A program made the translations under genes and the position numbers. A DNA stretch of 35,910 nt. Origin: Bacteroides sp. (GTDB lineage: Bacteria; Bacteroidota; Bacteroidia; Bacteroidales; Muribaculaceae). Where the stretch lies: contig JAMPHF010000001.1 in the NCBI GenBank assembly GCA_023663525.1, forward strand, positions 580,915 to 616,824. Direction: 5' to 3'. This document shows positions 23,689 to 30,995 of the stretch, one piece after another. How positions within the stretch are numbered: the stretch's first letter is position 1; every line of letters starts with the position of its first letter. Below the pieces are notes generated by a model. It was given only the letters and a program-made list of their open reading frames with translations. It was not told the origin of the DNA and did not search any database.

Positions 23689-26000
23689 AGTATCAACTGA
23701 GAGATTATCAAGCTCAGGCAAGCGATTGTGCCGTCAGATTCTTCTTGTCCCCGAAGAAATCCAACGGCCTGTTAGTTCTGCCTACGGGATGCCACGCCAA
23801 AGGAGAGAAAGTCCTTATATGGAATGACGAACCGAAAGCCGTGGAGGAAGTTGTCGTTGGTGATTTATTAGTCGGGTCAGACGGAAGGCCGAGGTCTGTC
23901 CTTGAATTGCACCACGGCGAAGACGATATGTATCGCATAACACCGATAAAGGGCAAATCGTTTATTGTGAATGGCGGCCATATATTATCTTTGTACAAGA
24001 CGAATGAGGGTAAGAACTCCAAATGCCATAAATCAAGGGTAGATGAAATCTCCGTCCGCGATTATCTACATCAAAGCAAGACTTACAAACACCTCCATAA
24101 ACTTCGGAGAGTGGAGTATGTTGGCTTCAACAATATAACGCGGTTGGCTATTCATCCATATCTACTTGGTCTGATAATTGGTGACGGCTGCACGGCATTC
24201 GGTTCTGTCAACATAACGACTATGCGCAAAGAGGTTGAGGAATACCTATATCACTTTGCAGAACGACATCACATGAAGATAACGGCTCACCTAAAACGTA
24301 ATGGAGAGAATAAAGCCAAGACGTATAGTATTTGTTCCCACTCCGGGCGAAAGGGTGCCAATATTGTCCTAAACGGATTAAGAAAATTAGGGATAGAGAA
24401 GTGCAAGGCAGCCGAAAAACACATTCCTACGGAGTACAAGACTGCAAGCAAATTTAATCGGCTAATGCTCCTGGCCGGTCTGCTTGACACTGATGCGCAC
24501 TATGATAGAGCGCGCAATATGTTTGAGTATTGCACTAAGTCCAAACGGCTTGCAGATGATATGGAGTTCTTGTGTCGGTCGTTGGGATTTTATGCAAGAA
24601 TTGGAGCCACCAAATATGTAAATGGTGTAGCCTACTATCGCCTTTGCATTACAGGAGACCTCCACACCATACCTACAAAAGTATGGATACGCAAAGGCGA
24701 CAAACGGATTCAGAAGAAGAACCACCTCGTCACCGAATTCAGCGTAGAATATCTCGGCCGTGGCGAATATTATGGCTTTACCATTGATGGCAATCACCTC
24801 TACTGCGATGAGCAATTCTTCATTCATCACAATAGCGGAAAGTCGCTCGTTATTGCTGACATCGCTTATCGGTTGGATAGCGACATCCTCGTTCTTAATC
24901 CCAATAAGGAGATAGTTGAGCAAAATTATGCCAAGCTACGGAGCTATGGAGTAGAGGATTGTTCAATCTACTCCGCGTCTTGCGGCTCAAAAGAAATCAG
25001 CAAGATTACTTTTGGAACAATCGGGAGTGTTATGAGCAAGATTGAGGACTTCGACCATTTCAAGTTCATCATAATAGACGAGTGCCACACCGTCAATGCT
25101 ATTGCAGGGCAATACAAAACATTCATTGAGCGAGTGCCACGCCGCGTCCTTGGCCTCACGGCAACGCCCTACCGACTGAGTGCCACCCTGCAATATCTTG
25201 ACAAGGACGGCAGGGCACATTTCCGGCCGAATGACCAAGCCGGTTCGGAAGAATTTGACAACAAGATATTCAACGGAGAACTGACCGCAGAGAATAGGTG
25301 CATTCTCAAATTCCTCACACGGACAAGGCCGAGAGTCTTCGATGATCTTGTATTCCAAGTTGACATCGGCACATTGCTCCAGAGAGGTTACTTGGCAAAG
25401 CTCCATTACTTCGACCTATCCCCCATAGACCAATCCAAGCTGAAACGAAACAGCACGGGTATGGACTATGACGAGAAAGAACTGAAGAAAGACTACAAGG
25501 CCAACGGAATGATTCAGCACCTTGTCGATATTGTGAAACGTCTGCAACACCCCAAAGACGGCAATCCACGAAAAGGAATATTGGTGTTCACGCGGTTTAT
25601 TGATGAGTCGGAGGCGTTGGCAAGGGCCATAGACGGAGTGGCTATCATTACCGGCTCCACAAAAAAGAAAGAGCGAGAGCGGATCCTCGCAGACTTCAAA
25701 GAGGGGAAGATTAAGGTGGTGGCAAATGTCGGAGTGTTGACAACAGGCTTTGACTATCCCGAACTTGATACCATTGTCATGGCCCGGCCGACAATGTCGC
25801 TTGCTCTGTGGTATCAGATTGTAGGCCGTGCTATCCGTCCTCACCCCGATAAGGAGTGTGCTTGGATAGTTGACCTCGGCGGCAACTACAAGCGATTTGG
25901 CCGAGTGGAGGACTTGCACCTGAACGCTCCGCAAGGATTGTATCAGATAACAGGCTTCGCGGATGGAGCGACAAAAGCATTAACTAACGTGTACTTCTAA
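23685..26000 (+). CDS. SF2 DEAD/DEAH-type helicase interrupted by an intein
   Basis: A 771-residue precursor; the mature helicase would be 423 residues. Extein N-part residues 1-35 (MKYQLRDYQAQASDCAVRFF ... LVLPTG) hold the Q-like motif and the first half of Walker A. After the intein (36-383) the chain resumes SGKSLVIADIAYRL, completing GSGKS. Motif II is DECH (465-468), motif III region LGLTATPYRL, and the C-terminal lobe has TTGFDYPELDTIVMARPT and QIVGRAIRPHPDKECAWIVD (motifs V and VI). This resembles phage UvsW/RecG-like annealing helicases. The true start is ATG 23685; a longer upstream frame is spurious. Confidence 0.9.
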   Translation: MKYQLRDYQAQASDCAVRFFLSPKKSNGLLVLPTGCHAKGEKVLIWNDEPKAVEEVVVGDLLVGSDGRPRSVLELHHGEDDMYRITPIKGKSFIVNGGHILSLYKTNEGKNSKCHKSRVDEISVRDYLHQSKTYKHLHKLRRVEYVGFNNITRLAIHPYLLGLIIGDGCTAFGSVNITTMRKEVEEYLYHFAERHHMKITAHLKRNGENKAKTYSICSHSGRKGANIVLNGLRKLGIEKCKAAEKHIPTEYKTASKFNRLMLLAGLLDTDAHYDRARNMFEYCTKSKRLADDMEFLCRSLGFYARIGATKYVNGVAYYRLCITGDLHTIPTKVWIRKGDKRIQKKNHLVTEFSVEYLGRGEYYGFTIDGNHLYCDEQFFIHHNSGKSLVIADIAYRLDSDILVLNPNKEIVEQNYAKLRSYGVEDCSIYSASCGSKEISKITFGTIGSVMSKIEDFDHFKFIIIDECHTVNAIAGQYKTFIERVPRRVLGLTATPYRLSATLQYLDKDGRAHFRPNDQAGSEEFDNKIFNGELTAENRCILKFLTRTRPRVFDDLVFQVDIGTLLQRGYLAKLHYFDLSPIDQSKLKRNSTGMDYDEKELKKDYKANGMIQHLVDIVKRLQHPKDGNPRKGILVFTRFIDESEALARAIDGVAIITGSTKKKERERILADFKEGKIKVVANVGVLTTGFDYPELDTIVMARPTMSLALWYQIVGRAIRPHPDKECAWIVDLGGNYKRFGRVEDLHLNAPQGLYQITGFADGATKALTNVYF
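23790..24833 (+). mobile_element. Intein with LAGLIDADG homing endonuclease, in helicase Walker A
   Basis: 348 residues, beginning with Cys (block A CHAKGEKVLIWND, then VVGDLLVGSDG) and ending His-Asn before Ser+1 (block F/G YYGFTIDGNHLYCDEQFFIHH-N, then SGKS). Block B is KGKSFIVNGGHILSLY, with the conserved His but Asn where Thr is usual. Two dodecapeptide motifs, LLGLIIGDG (precursor 160-168) and LAGLLDTDA (263-271), keep both acidic residues, so the endonuclease may be active. Excision would restore LPTG-SGKS. All key splice residues are present (Cys1, His-Asn, Ser+1). Confidence 0.93.
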
Positions 26001-26002
26001 CT

Positions 26003-26998
26003 ATGGCAAAGAACGGAAACAGATTATCCGATGACTTCATTGTTCCACCATTCTCCGTGTTTGATACTCGTATGGGGTATTGGAAAGAGCGCAAGCGCAA
26101 ATGGAAAGAATGGCTCGGCGTTACTAACGAAACGAGGGAGAATGCCCTCTATGATAACCTTGAAATGAAACTCCCTGACCTCTATCAATCAAGCAAAGAG
26201 TGGAGGGAGCGCCACCAAGTATCATTTGAGGATTACGTCAAGCGATATGTTTCGCCAGACAAATTGGAACAACTGACGGAGACCGACACATATAAGGGTG
26301 CAAGTTCCTTTGACCCGGTGCTTGCCGAAATAGCTTGTAGTTGGTTTGTCCCCGGCCCATGCGTGAGAGTGTTTGATTGTTTCGCCGGCGGTGTTACCAA
26401 AGGAGCGGTAGCCACCAAGTGTGGCCACCAATTCTTCGGCCTTGAAATCCGCAAGGAACAAGTAGAAGCAAATCAGAAAAAGATTGCGGAATTGGGCATT
26501 TATCCAACGTATATCTGTGATGACGGTTGCTCTGTTACCACCCACCTCGGAGTGGCTACACATGACCTGCTTTTGACGTGTCCTCCATATTGGAATCTGG
26601 AGGTGTATAGCGATAATGACAACGACCTCTCTAATATGCCCAACTATGGCAGTTTCATTGATCGATTAGCCTACATTTTCACACAAGCGATACAATGCTT
26701 GAAGAAGAATCGATTTGCCGTGGTGGTAGTAGGGGATATTCGCGACAAGCAAGGCTTCTGCTACAACTTTCCCGGTGATGTAATTCGGATATTCCAACAA
26801 AACGGTTGCTGCCTATGGAATGATATAGCAATCATCGGAAATGACGCTCACGCCCAACTCAGAGCGCGTCAGTACATGAACACCCGCAAGTTGGCACGTA
26901 TTCATCAGCGAATGCTTGTGTTCTACAACGGCCGGACAACATTTATACCCAAGATATATAACAAACTGATAAGTCTAACATCAAACAACATTATATGA
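26003..26998 (+). CDS. DNA methyltransferase (N4-cytosine / N6-adenine type)
   Basis: A 331-residue amino-methyltransferase. Motif I, which binds S-adenosylmethionine, is VFDCFAGG (123-130); catalytic motif IV is TCPPYW (192-197), followed by a motif VI-like FAVVVVGDIRDKQG. Motif I precedes IV with no large target domain between them. No restriction endonuclease gene is next to it, so it is an orphan methylase, as is usual in phages that shield their DNA from host restriction or mark their own origin. It starts 2 bases after the helicase stop; its stop overlaps the next ATG (ATGA). Confidence 0.85.
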   Translation: MAKNGNRLSDDFIVPPFSVFDTRMGYWKERKRKWKEWLGVTNETRENALYDNLEMKLPDLYQSSKEWRERHQVSFEDYVKRYVSPDKLEQLTETDTYKGASSFDPVLAEIACSWFVPGPCVRVFDCFAGGVTKGAVATKCGHQFFGLEIRKEQVEANQKKIAELGIYPTYICDDGCSVTTHLGVATHDLLLTCPPYWNLEVYSDNDNDLSNMPNYGSFIDRLAYIFTQAIQCLKKNRFAVVVVGDIRDKQGFCYNFPGDVIRIFQQNGCCLWNDIAIIGNDAHAQLRARQYMNTRKLARIHQRMLVFYNGRTTFIPKIYNKLISLTSNNII

Positions 26999-27489
26999 TT
27001 CGTGAAGCGATCAACATCAGAATAAAAGACCTCGACCTTACCAAGAAACAGATTAGCCAAGCATTGGGAGAGCATGAGCAAAACCTCAGTTCTTTCACAA
27101 CCGGAGTTCGCTCCTATCCAACGGATAAATTTGTAGCCTTAATGAAATTCTTGGGCCTCACTGTGGGCGATAAGACATCACTCGTAGGGGAATATCCACC
27201 CACGGAGATTAGAAAGGCTCTACGAGCCGCTATTGAAGCCAAAGGAATGACCAACAAGGAGGCCGCGGCAAAGAGTGGTGTAGATGAGTCCACGTTGTCG
27301 CAGTACTTTACCGGCAAGCGTCGGGTATGTCTAACCACACTTGAAAAGTTGATGGTTGCACTTGACCTCGGTCTTGTATGCTATGGCAAACCTCAACTGC
27401 AATCATTATCAACTGAAGAAAACATAAACCAATCACAACAATGGGAAGAACAGATGGCTGGAATCAGCGAGTCCTCAAGTCAATCATAA
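26995..27489 (+). CDS. Protein with two tandem XRE HTH units
   Basis: A 164-residue protein with two homologous helix-turn-helix domains. The first is about residues 2-58 (IREAINIRIKDLDLTKKQIS...FTTGVRSYPTDKFVALMKFL) and the second about 69-127 (IRKALRAAIEAKGMTNKEAA...YFTGKRRVCLTTLEKLMVAL). A polar tail follows. A duplicated HTH in one chain could bind two half-sites without dimerising, or bridge sites. Its place inside the replication operon, coupled to the methylase, suggests a role in early-gene control; this is inference. Confidence 0.75.
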   Translation: MIREAINIRIKDLDLTKKQISQALGEHEQNLSSFTTGVRSYPTDKFVALMKFLGLTVGDKTSLVGEYPPTEIRKALRAAIEAKGMTNKEAAAKSGVDESTLSQYFTGKRRVCLTTLEKLMVALDLGLVCYGKPQLQSLSTEENINQSQQWEEQMAGISESSSQS

Positions 27490-27500
27490 CGGGTCAGCCA

Positions 27501-27887
27501 ATGGAGAAGAAAAAGCCGCGTCCGAAGTCGGCTGCTCCATTGGAGACCAACATACAGCAGAACTGCATAACGTGGTTCAAGTATCAGCATCCGTCCTTGT
27601 GGAAAGACGGAGTGCTTTTCCATATCCCTAACGAGGGCATAAGGCGTGGAGCAACGGGCAAGCGAATGAAGAGCGAGGGCATTGTCAGAGGCGTTGCCGA
27701 CCTATGCCTCGCCCTGGGCCGGCATGGCTACCATGCGCTCTACATTGAAATGAAGCGGCCTAACAACTATCAGTCGGACTACCAAAAGGCGTGGGAGGCC
27801 GGAATCACCAAGCACGGCAACAAGTATATAGTTTGCAAGTCGCTTGAGGAATTCCGCGATGTCATAACTTGGTACCTCAACGAATAG
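27501..27887 (+). CDS. VRR-NUC domain nuclease
   Basis: A 128-residue stand-alone VRR-NUC domain, a PD-(D/E)XK-like fold common in phage replication regions. Key residues: Glu15 in LETNIQQNC, His41 and Asn44-Glu45 in FHIPNEG, Asp67 in GVADLCL and Glu83-x-Lys85 in YIEMK. Stand-alone VRR-NUC enzymes of phages cleave Holliday junctions or related branched DNA. The ATG at 27501 gives a normal domain start; the upstream ATG at 27441 would overlap the HTH gene by 49 bases with no sign of conserved sequence. Confidence 0.85.
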   Translation: MEKKKPRPKSAAPLETNIQQNCITWFKYQHPSLWKDGVLFHIPNEGIRRGATGKRMKSEGIVRGVADLCLALGRHGYHALYIEMKRPNNYQSDYQKAWEAGITKHGNKYIVCKSLEEFRDVITWYLNE

Positions 27888-27889
27888 TT

Positions 27890-28918
27890 ATGGAAATTAA
27901 ATTGCCATCATATATATCGGAGCATTGGAGTTGGACCGACCCGGTCAGATTCCAATGGTGGATTATGCTTTTGAAAATGGCAGCCGAAAGCGACAAGGAG
28001 GTAATTAGAAACGGCAAGAAAATACTGCTGCACCGTGGAGAAATAATCGTTACGCAAGGGGAGATCGCGAAGCTATGGAATATCTCTATTGATACTGCGA
28101 AGGGCTTTATCCGCAAACTTATCTCAACAGGAGATGCCGAGCGCAGACCCAATGCAGACCCAAAGTTGACCCATTTATATCTCACAAATATAGAAGATTA
28201 CGCACAAGTCAGACCCGATGTTGACCCAATGTTGACCCAATATAAGGGAAATTCAGACCTTAGACCCAATCTTGACCCAATCTTGACCCAATCAACCATT
28301 GAAGAATCAGAGGATTATGCCGAGCGCAGACCCAATGCAGACCCAAAGTTGACCCGAACAGAAAAAGAAAAAAGAAAAGAAAAAGAAAGTTTTCCCCCAC
28401 CCCCCCTTTATAAAGAAAAAGAAAATAAAAAAGAAAAAGAGTTGAGATTTACTGACGTAAATCTTTGTCGTCCGGCTGACGCGGACGACGAGGAAGGAGG
28501 AATTGACTTCAAAAAGTTGTTGGCTTTCTTCAACGAGAAAATGAAGGGTAAGATGATACCGCAAGTCAGAGCAATCATCGGAAAGCGCCGACAAGCCGTC
28601 CTGGCCCGCAGCAAGGAGTATGGCAAGACAGCAATCATGACCGCTATCCTCAACGCCGCCGACAGTGAATTTCTCAACGGAGGAAACGACCGAGCCTTTG
28701 TAGCCTCGTTTGATTGGATTTTCCGACCGAACAATTTTCCGAAGGTTCTTGAAAACAATTATGCAAACAAGATAATACCAACCCAGCAAAATGGCACAAC
28801 CCATAGAAATATCACAACTTCTGCCGAAGCAAGGCAGCAACGTCAAGGCGAGTTTGCAGCGCATATTTTCGACAAACTTGCCCGCGGTCAAAACCCCGGC
28901 CCAACTGAGGGTGATTGA
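27890..28918 (+). CDS. Phage replication initiator with internal origin repeats
   Basis: A 342-residue protein built like phage replisome organisers. The N-terminus has a winged helix (about residues 45-82; LHRGEIIVTQGEIAKLWNIS, then AKGFIRKL). A linker (86-155) carries four copies of a ten-residue motif, RPNADPKLTH and variants. A very charged Lys/Glu stretch and a C-terminal helical domain of about 110 residues follow (RAIIGKRRQAVLARSKEYGK...ASFDWIFRPNNFPKVLENNY), the last being a DnaD/phage_rep_org-like ending. The repeats in the protein are by-products of a DNA repeat array. Starts 2 bases after the VRR-NUC stop. Confidence 0.8.
   Translation: MEIKLPSYISEHWSWTDPVRFQWWIMLLKMAAESDKEVIRNGKKILLHRGEIIVTQGEIAKLWNISIDTAKGFIRKLISTGDAERRPNADPKLTHLYLTNIEDYAQVRPDVDPMLTQYKGNSDLRPNLDPILTQSTIEESEDYAERRPNADPKLTRTEKEKRKEKESFPPPPLYKEKENKKEKELRFTDVNLCRPADADDEEGGIDFKKLLAFFNEKMKGKMIPQVRAIIGKRRQAVLARSKEYGKTAIMTAILNAADSEFLNGGNDRAFVASFDWIFRPNNFPKVLENNYANKIIPTQQNGTTHRNITTSAEARQQRQGEFAAHIFDKLARGQNPGPTEGD
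28146..28357 (+). repeat. Twelve iterons in four clusters: candidate replication origin
   Basis: GACCCAA or a one-base variant begins at 28146, 28157, 28168; 28212, 28223, 28234; 28263, 28274, 28285; 28329, 28340, 28351. The step inside each cluster is exactly 11 bp, one helical turn; cluster starts are 66, 51 and 66 bp apart. The first and last clusters lie in an exact 39-bp direct repeat (28134-28172, 28317-28355). Within a cluster the same heptamer is read in all three codon phases, so the constraint is on DNA rather than protein. Confidence 0.85.
28358..28442 (+). other. Purine/A-rich tract beside the iterons (candidate unwinding element)
   Basis: Directly after the last iteron the plus strand is almost pure A with G (28360-28392), then a short C run, then TTTATAAAG and another A-rich tract. 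It encodes the Lys/Glu linker of the initiator. In lambda a similar A/T-rich stretch next to the iterons is where the strands first open. The role here is inferred from position. Confidence 0.5.
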
Positions 28919-29594
28919 ACGCTACGGCGAAAGTTTCAACTTCCTCAAGATTTTCAATCCCGACAAGCAGGTGGAATACACTCGCGATCTGCGCCGGGTG
29001 TTCAAAGGGGAAGCCCCCTCTCTATCTCTCGTCCGTGGTGCTTACAACGAGGAAGCCGTGGAATCATGGCTTGAACTGCAACTCTACAACCTCTCGGAGT
29101 TTGCCGGCTGCAAGGAGAAGATAACAATTCCGCAGGTGGAGGAAACAGCCAAAATCATACTCCAGGACTACGGCTACCTCAACGTGGTAGAGATAATGCT
29201 TTTCTGCCAAAAGTTCAAGAAATGCGAATATGGCAAGTTCTACGGCGCGGTAGACCCAATGCTAATCCTCGGAGCGTTGAAAGACTTCGTAGCCGAGCGA
29301 AATCATTACCTCCGACAATACGAGAAGGAAGTTGAGGATCGAGAGGCCGCAGAGCAAGAGGCGCGCACCCAACAGTTGCGAGATTTGTTTCGTCAACGCT
29401 ATCCCAAGGCTTTTGAGAATGACGAGGAACTAAACTTCTGCGACTTCCATTGGGGCCAGCTCTACAAGTTGACGCAGGAGGAATGGGACAACGTAGTCCC
29501 CGGTATCATCGCCAAGCAAATGAAGTCCGGCACCAAGAGGTCTCAATATATCTCGCAAGTTGTGGATAGCGTCATAGCAAAGAGAAAAAAGTGA
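28791..29594 (+). CDS. Phage replication-region protein, unknown family
   Basis: A 267-residue, mostly helical, charged protein with a central helix-rich segment (VEDREAAEQEARTQQLRDLF). It follows the initiator gene directly, where many phages place a helicase loader or primosome protein, but no P-loop or other motif is visible, so this is only a positional hint. The ATG at 28791 overlaps the initiator by 128 bases in another frame; the first alternative start is GTG 28911, with an 8-base overlap. Both starts are possible. Confidence 0.65.
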   Translation: MAQPIEISQLLPKQGSNVKASLQRIFSTNLPAVKTPAQLRVIERYGESFNFLKIFNPDKQVEYTRDLRRVFKGEAPSLSLVRGAYNEEAVESWLELQLYNLSEFAGCKEKITIPQVEETAKIILQDYGYLNVVEIMLFCQKFKKCEYGKFYGAVDPMLILGALKDFVAERNHYLRQYEKEVEDREAAEQEARTQQLRDLFRQRYPKAFENDEELNFCDFHWGQLYKLTQEEWDNVVPGIIAKQMKSGTKRSQYISQVVDSVIAKRKK

Positions 29595-29624
29595 TTATTT
29601 TTTTTGAAAAAAGTGTCGTAAAAA

Positions 29625-29656
29625 TTTGTAGGATTGATTATAAAATCCTAACTTTG
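29625..29656 (+). promoter_or_regulatory. Element promoter B
   Basis: TTTG (29625-29628), 20-base spacer, TAACTTTG (29649-29656). The first 18 bases are identical to promoter A. It lies in a 138-base gap after the replication block and starts the Pcf-like block. Confidence 0.85.
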
Positions 29657-29732
29657 TAGCGCAAGATAAAGGAAATGAAAGTCTTACGAATTAGCAAATA
29701 AGATTATAAACGAAAAATTAAAACTCAGCAAT

Positions 29733-30221
29733 ATGGCACGCCAACACCACGTTGGAGAATGCATCGTTTGGATGAACAGAGGACACTACAATGTCAGCCT
29801 CATCGAATCAGTCAATTCAGAGGGCTATGGTTACAGCACCTCGACCTCGTTCAAAGTGTTTATGACCTATGACCGCTACGAGGCTCACCGAATTCAGTTC
29901 ATGATTAACGGTTGGGGTCTGGCTGAGTTCACTATCAGCAAAACCCAGCGAGATTTCATCAATGCCGCCCTTGATGTTCTTCGCCGCCACTCTTTCAACC
30001 GCTCCAACTGCTATGAGTGGGAAGTGAAGTTTGCTGAAATGTATGCCAAGGCAAACGCTGATTGCTTCAAGGCTATCGTCGCCAAGATAGAGAACACCGA
30101 AAGCCGTCAGGCTCTCACTCAAATGTGGATTGCCAAATTCCAAGTGAGCAAAGGAGAAATGACCCAAGAAAATTACGATACCCTCGCTGCTGACCTCTGC
30201 AAAGTGGCCTATGCAGCCTAA
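29733..30221 (+). CDS. Unknown phage early protein
   Basis: A 162-residue soluble protein, first gene after promoter B and so possibly strongly expressed. The N-terminal part is beta-rich with many aromatics (GYGYSTSTSFKVFMTYDRYE), the C-terminal part helical (WIAKFQVSKGEMTQENYDTL). I recognise no family. An A-rich leader with AAAACTCAG precedes the ATG, as also before the next gene. Confidence 0.7.
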   Translation: MARQHHVGECIVWMNRGHYNVSLIESVNSEGYGYSTSTSFKVFMTYDRYEAHRIQFMINGWGLAEFTISKTQRDFINAALDVLRRHSFNRSNCYEWEVKFAEMYAKANADCFKAIVAKIENTESRQALTQMWIAKFQVSKGEMTQENYDTLAADLCKVAYAA

Positions 30222-30252
30222 TGCAAATAAGTGAACCCTAAAACTCGGAAAT

Positions 30253-30528
30253 ATGACAACGATAATGGACGATATTATGTCGCTCGTAGATGAGTTCAGC
30301 GACATTCTCGGCTCCCGACAAGAAATGCCTCTCGCCACCTATGAGGTGGAAATCGTGGAGGTGCGGAAAAAGACCGTCAAGGTTGAAATGCCTATCGGCA
30401 GCTATAAGAAAGCCCAGGCAGAAGTTTACCGACGCTACATTGACGGAGAAGTTAAACTGATGCCGGACGACATAACCGAAGTAGAAGTCAACGTAGGTGA
30501 AATAACATATCAAGACGAAGAATTATGA
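30253..30528 (+). CDS. DpnD/PcfM-like small protein
   Basis: A 91-residue protein. Residues 28-85 (TYEVEIVEVRKKTVKVEMPI, then YKKAQAEVYRRYIDGEVKL and a final acidic strand) follow the DpnD/PcfM C-terminal domain pattern. In Enterococcus plasmid pCF10, pcfM lies among the pcf genes near pcfK and pcfJ, and here too it comes just before PcfK- and PcfJ-like genes. Molecular role unknown. The stop overlaps the next ATG (ATGA). Confidence 0.65.
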   Translation: MTTIMDDIMSLVDEFSDILGSRQEMPLATYEVEIVEVRKKTVKVEMPIGSYKKAQAEVYRRYIDGEVKLMPDDITEVEVNVGEITYQDEEL

Positions 30529-30995
30529 GCAAGACAAGTAAAACATTCCAAGACACCATCAAAGCGTATCTTGACCAACGAGCAGCAACCGATGAACTCT
30601 TTGCCAAGAGTTACGCCAAAGAAGGCAAGAGCATAGAGCAATGCTGCGACTACATCGTTTCTGAAGTGCAGAAGATGAAAGTCAACGGTCTGTCTGATGA
30701 TGAGGTATACTCTCTCGCAGTACATTATTTTGACGAGGATAACCTCGGCGACATCAAATGCAGTGCCGCCAAAGTCGTGGTAAACCACGTTGTGGAACTG
30801 ACGGAGGAAGAAAAGGCACAGGCTAAGCTCGATGCGATGAAACGAATTGAAAAGGAAGAATACGAGCGACTGCAAGCCGAGCGTGAAGAGACCAACCTTG
30901 TGGCCAAAAAGCAGACTGCAAAGAAACCTGCGTCCACGCCGGCTCCCGCACCCACCTCAACTTCGCCCTCACTCTTTGATGACATCGACGAATGA
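30525..30995 (+). CDS. PcfK-like protein
   Basis: A 156-residue protein with the PcfK-like pattern at the N-terminus: FQDTIKAYLDQRAATDELFA, then KSIEQCCDYIVSEVQKM and LAVHYFDEDNLGDI. The C-terminal third is a Lys-rich helix, then a Pro/Ala/Thr linker ending in SLFDDIDE, an acidic tip that may dock onto a partner such as a clamp or SSB. Linked by ATGA overlaps to the PcfM-like gene before and the PcfJ-like gene after, so the three proteins are made together. Confidence 0.75.
   Translation: MSKTSKTFQDTIKAYLDQRAATDELFAKSYAKEGKSIEQCCDYIVSEVQKMKVNGLSDDEVYSLAVHYFDEDNLGDIKCSAAKVVVNHVVELTEEEKAQAKLDAMKRIEKEEYERLQAEREETNLVAKKQTAKKPASTPAPAPTSTSPSLFDDIDE

Noticed and set aside
23790..24833. Group I intron or frameshift instead of an intein
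   Set aside because: The insertion is a multiple of three, stays open in frame throughout and has protein-splicing residues at both ends.
26003..27887. Restriction-modification or defence island from methylase plus VRR-NUC nuclease
   Set aside because: The nuclease is a stand-alone phage-type VRR-NUC without a target-recognition or helicase part, and both genes are embedded in a replication operon; phage DNA metabolism is the simpler reading.
28146..28357. CRISPR array
   Set aside because: The repeats are short (7-11 bp), directly adjacent at 11-bp steps and inside a coding sequence; there are no equal-length unique spacers and no cas genes nearby.
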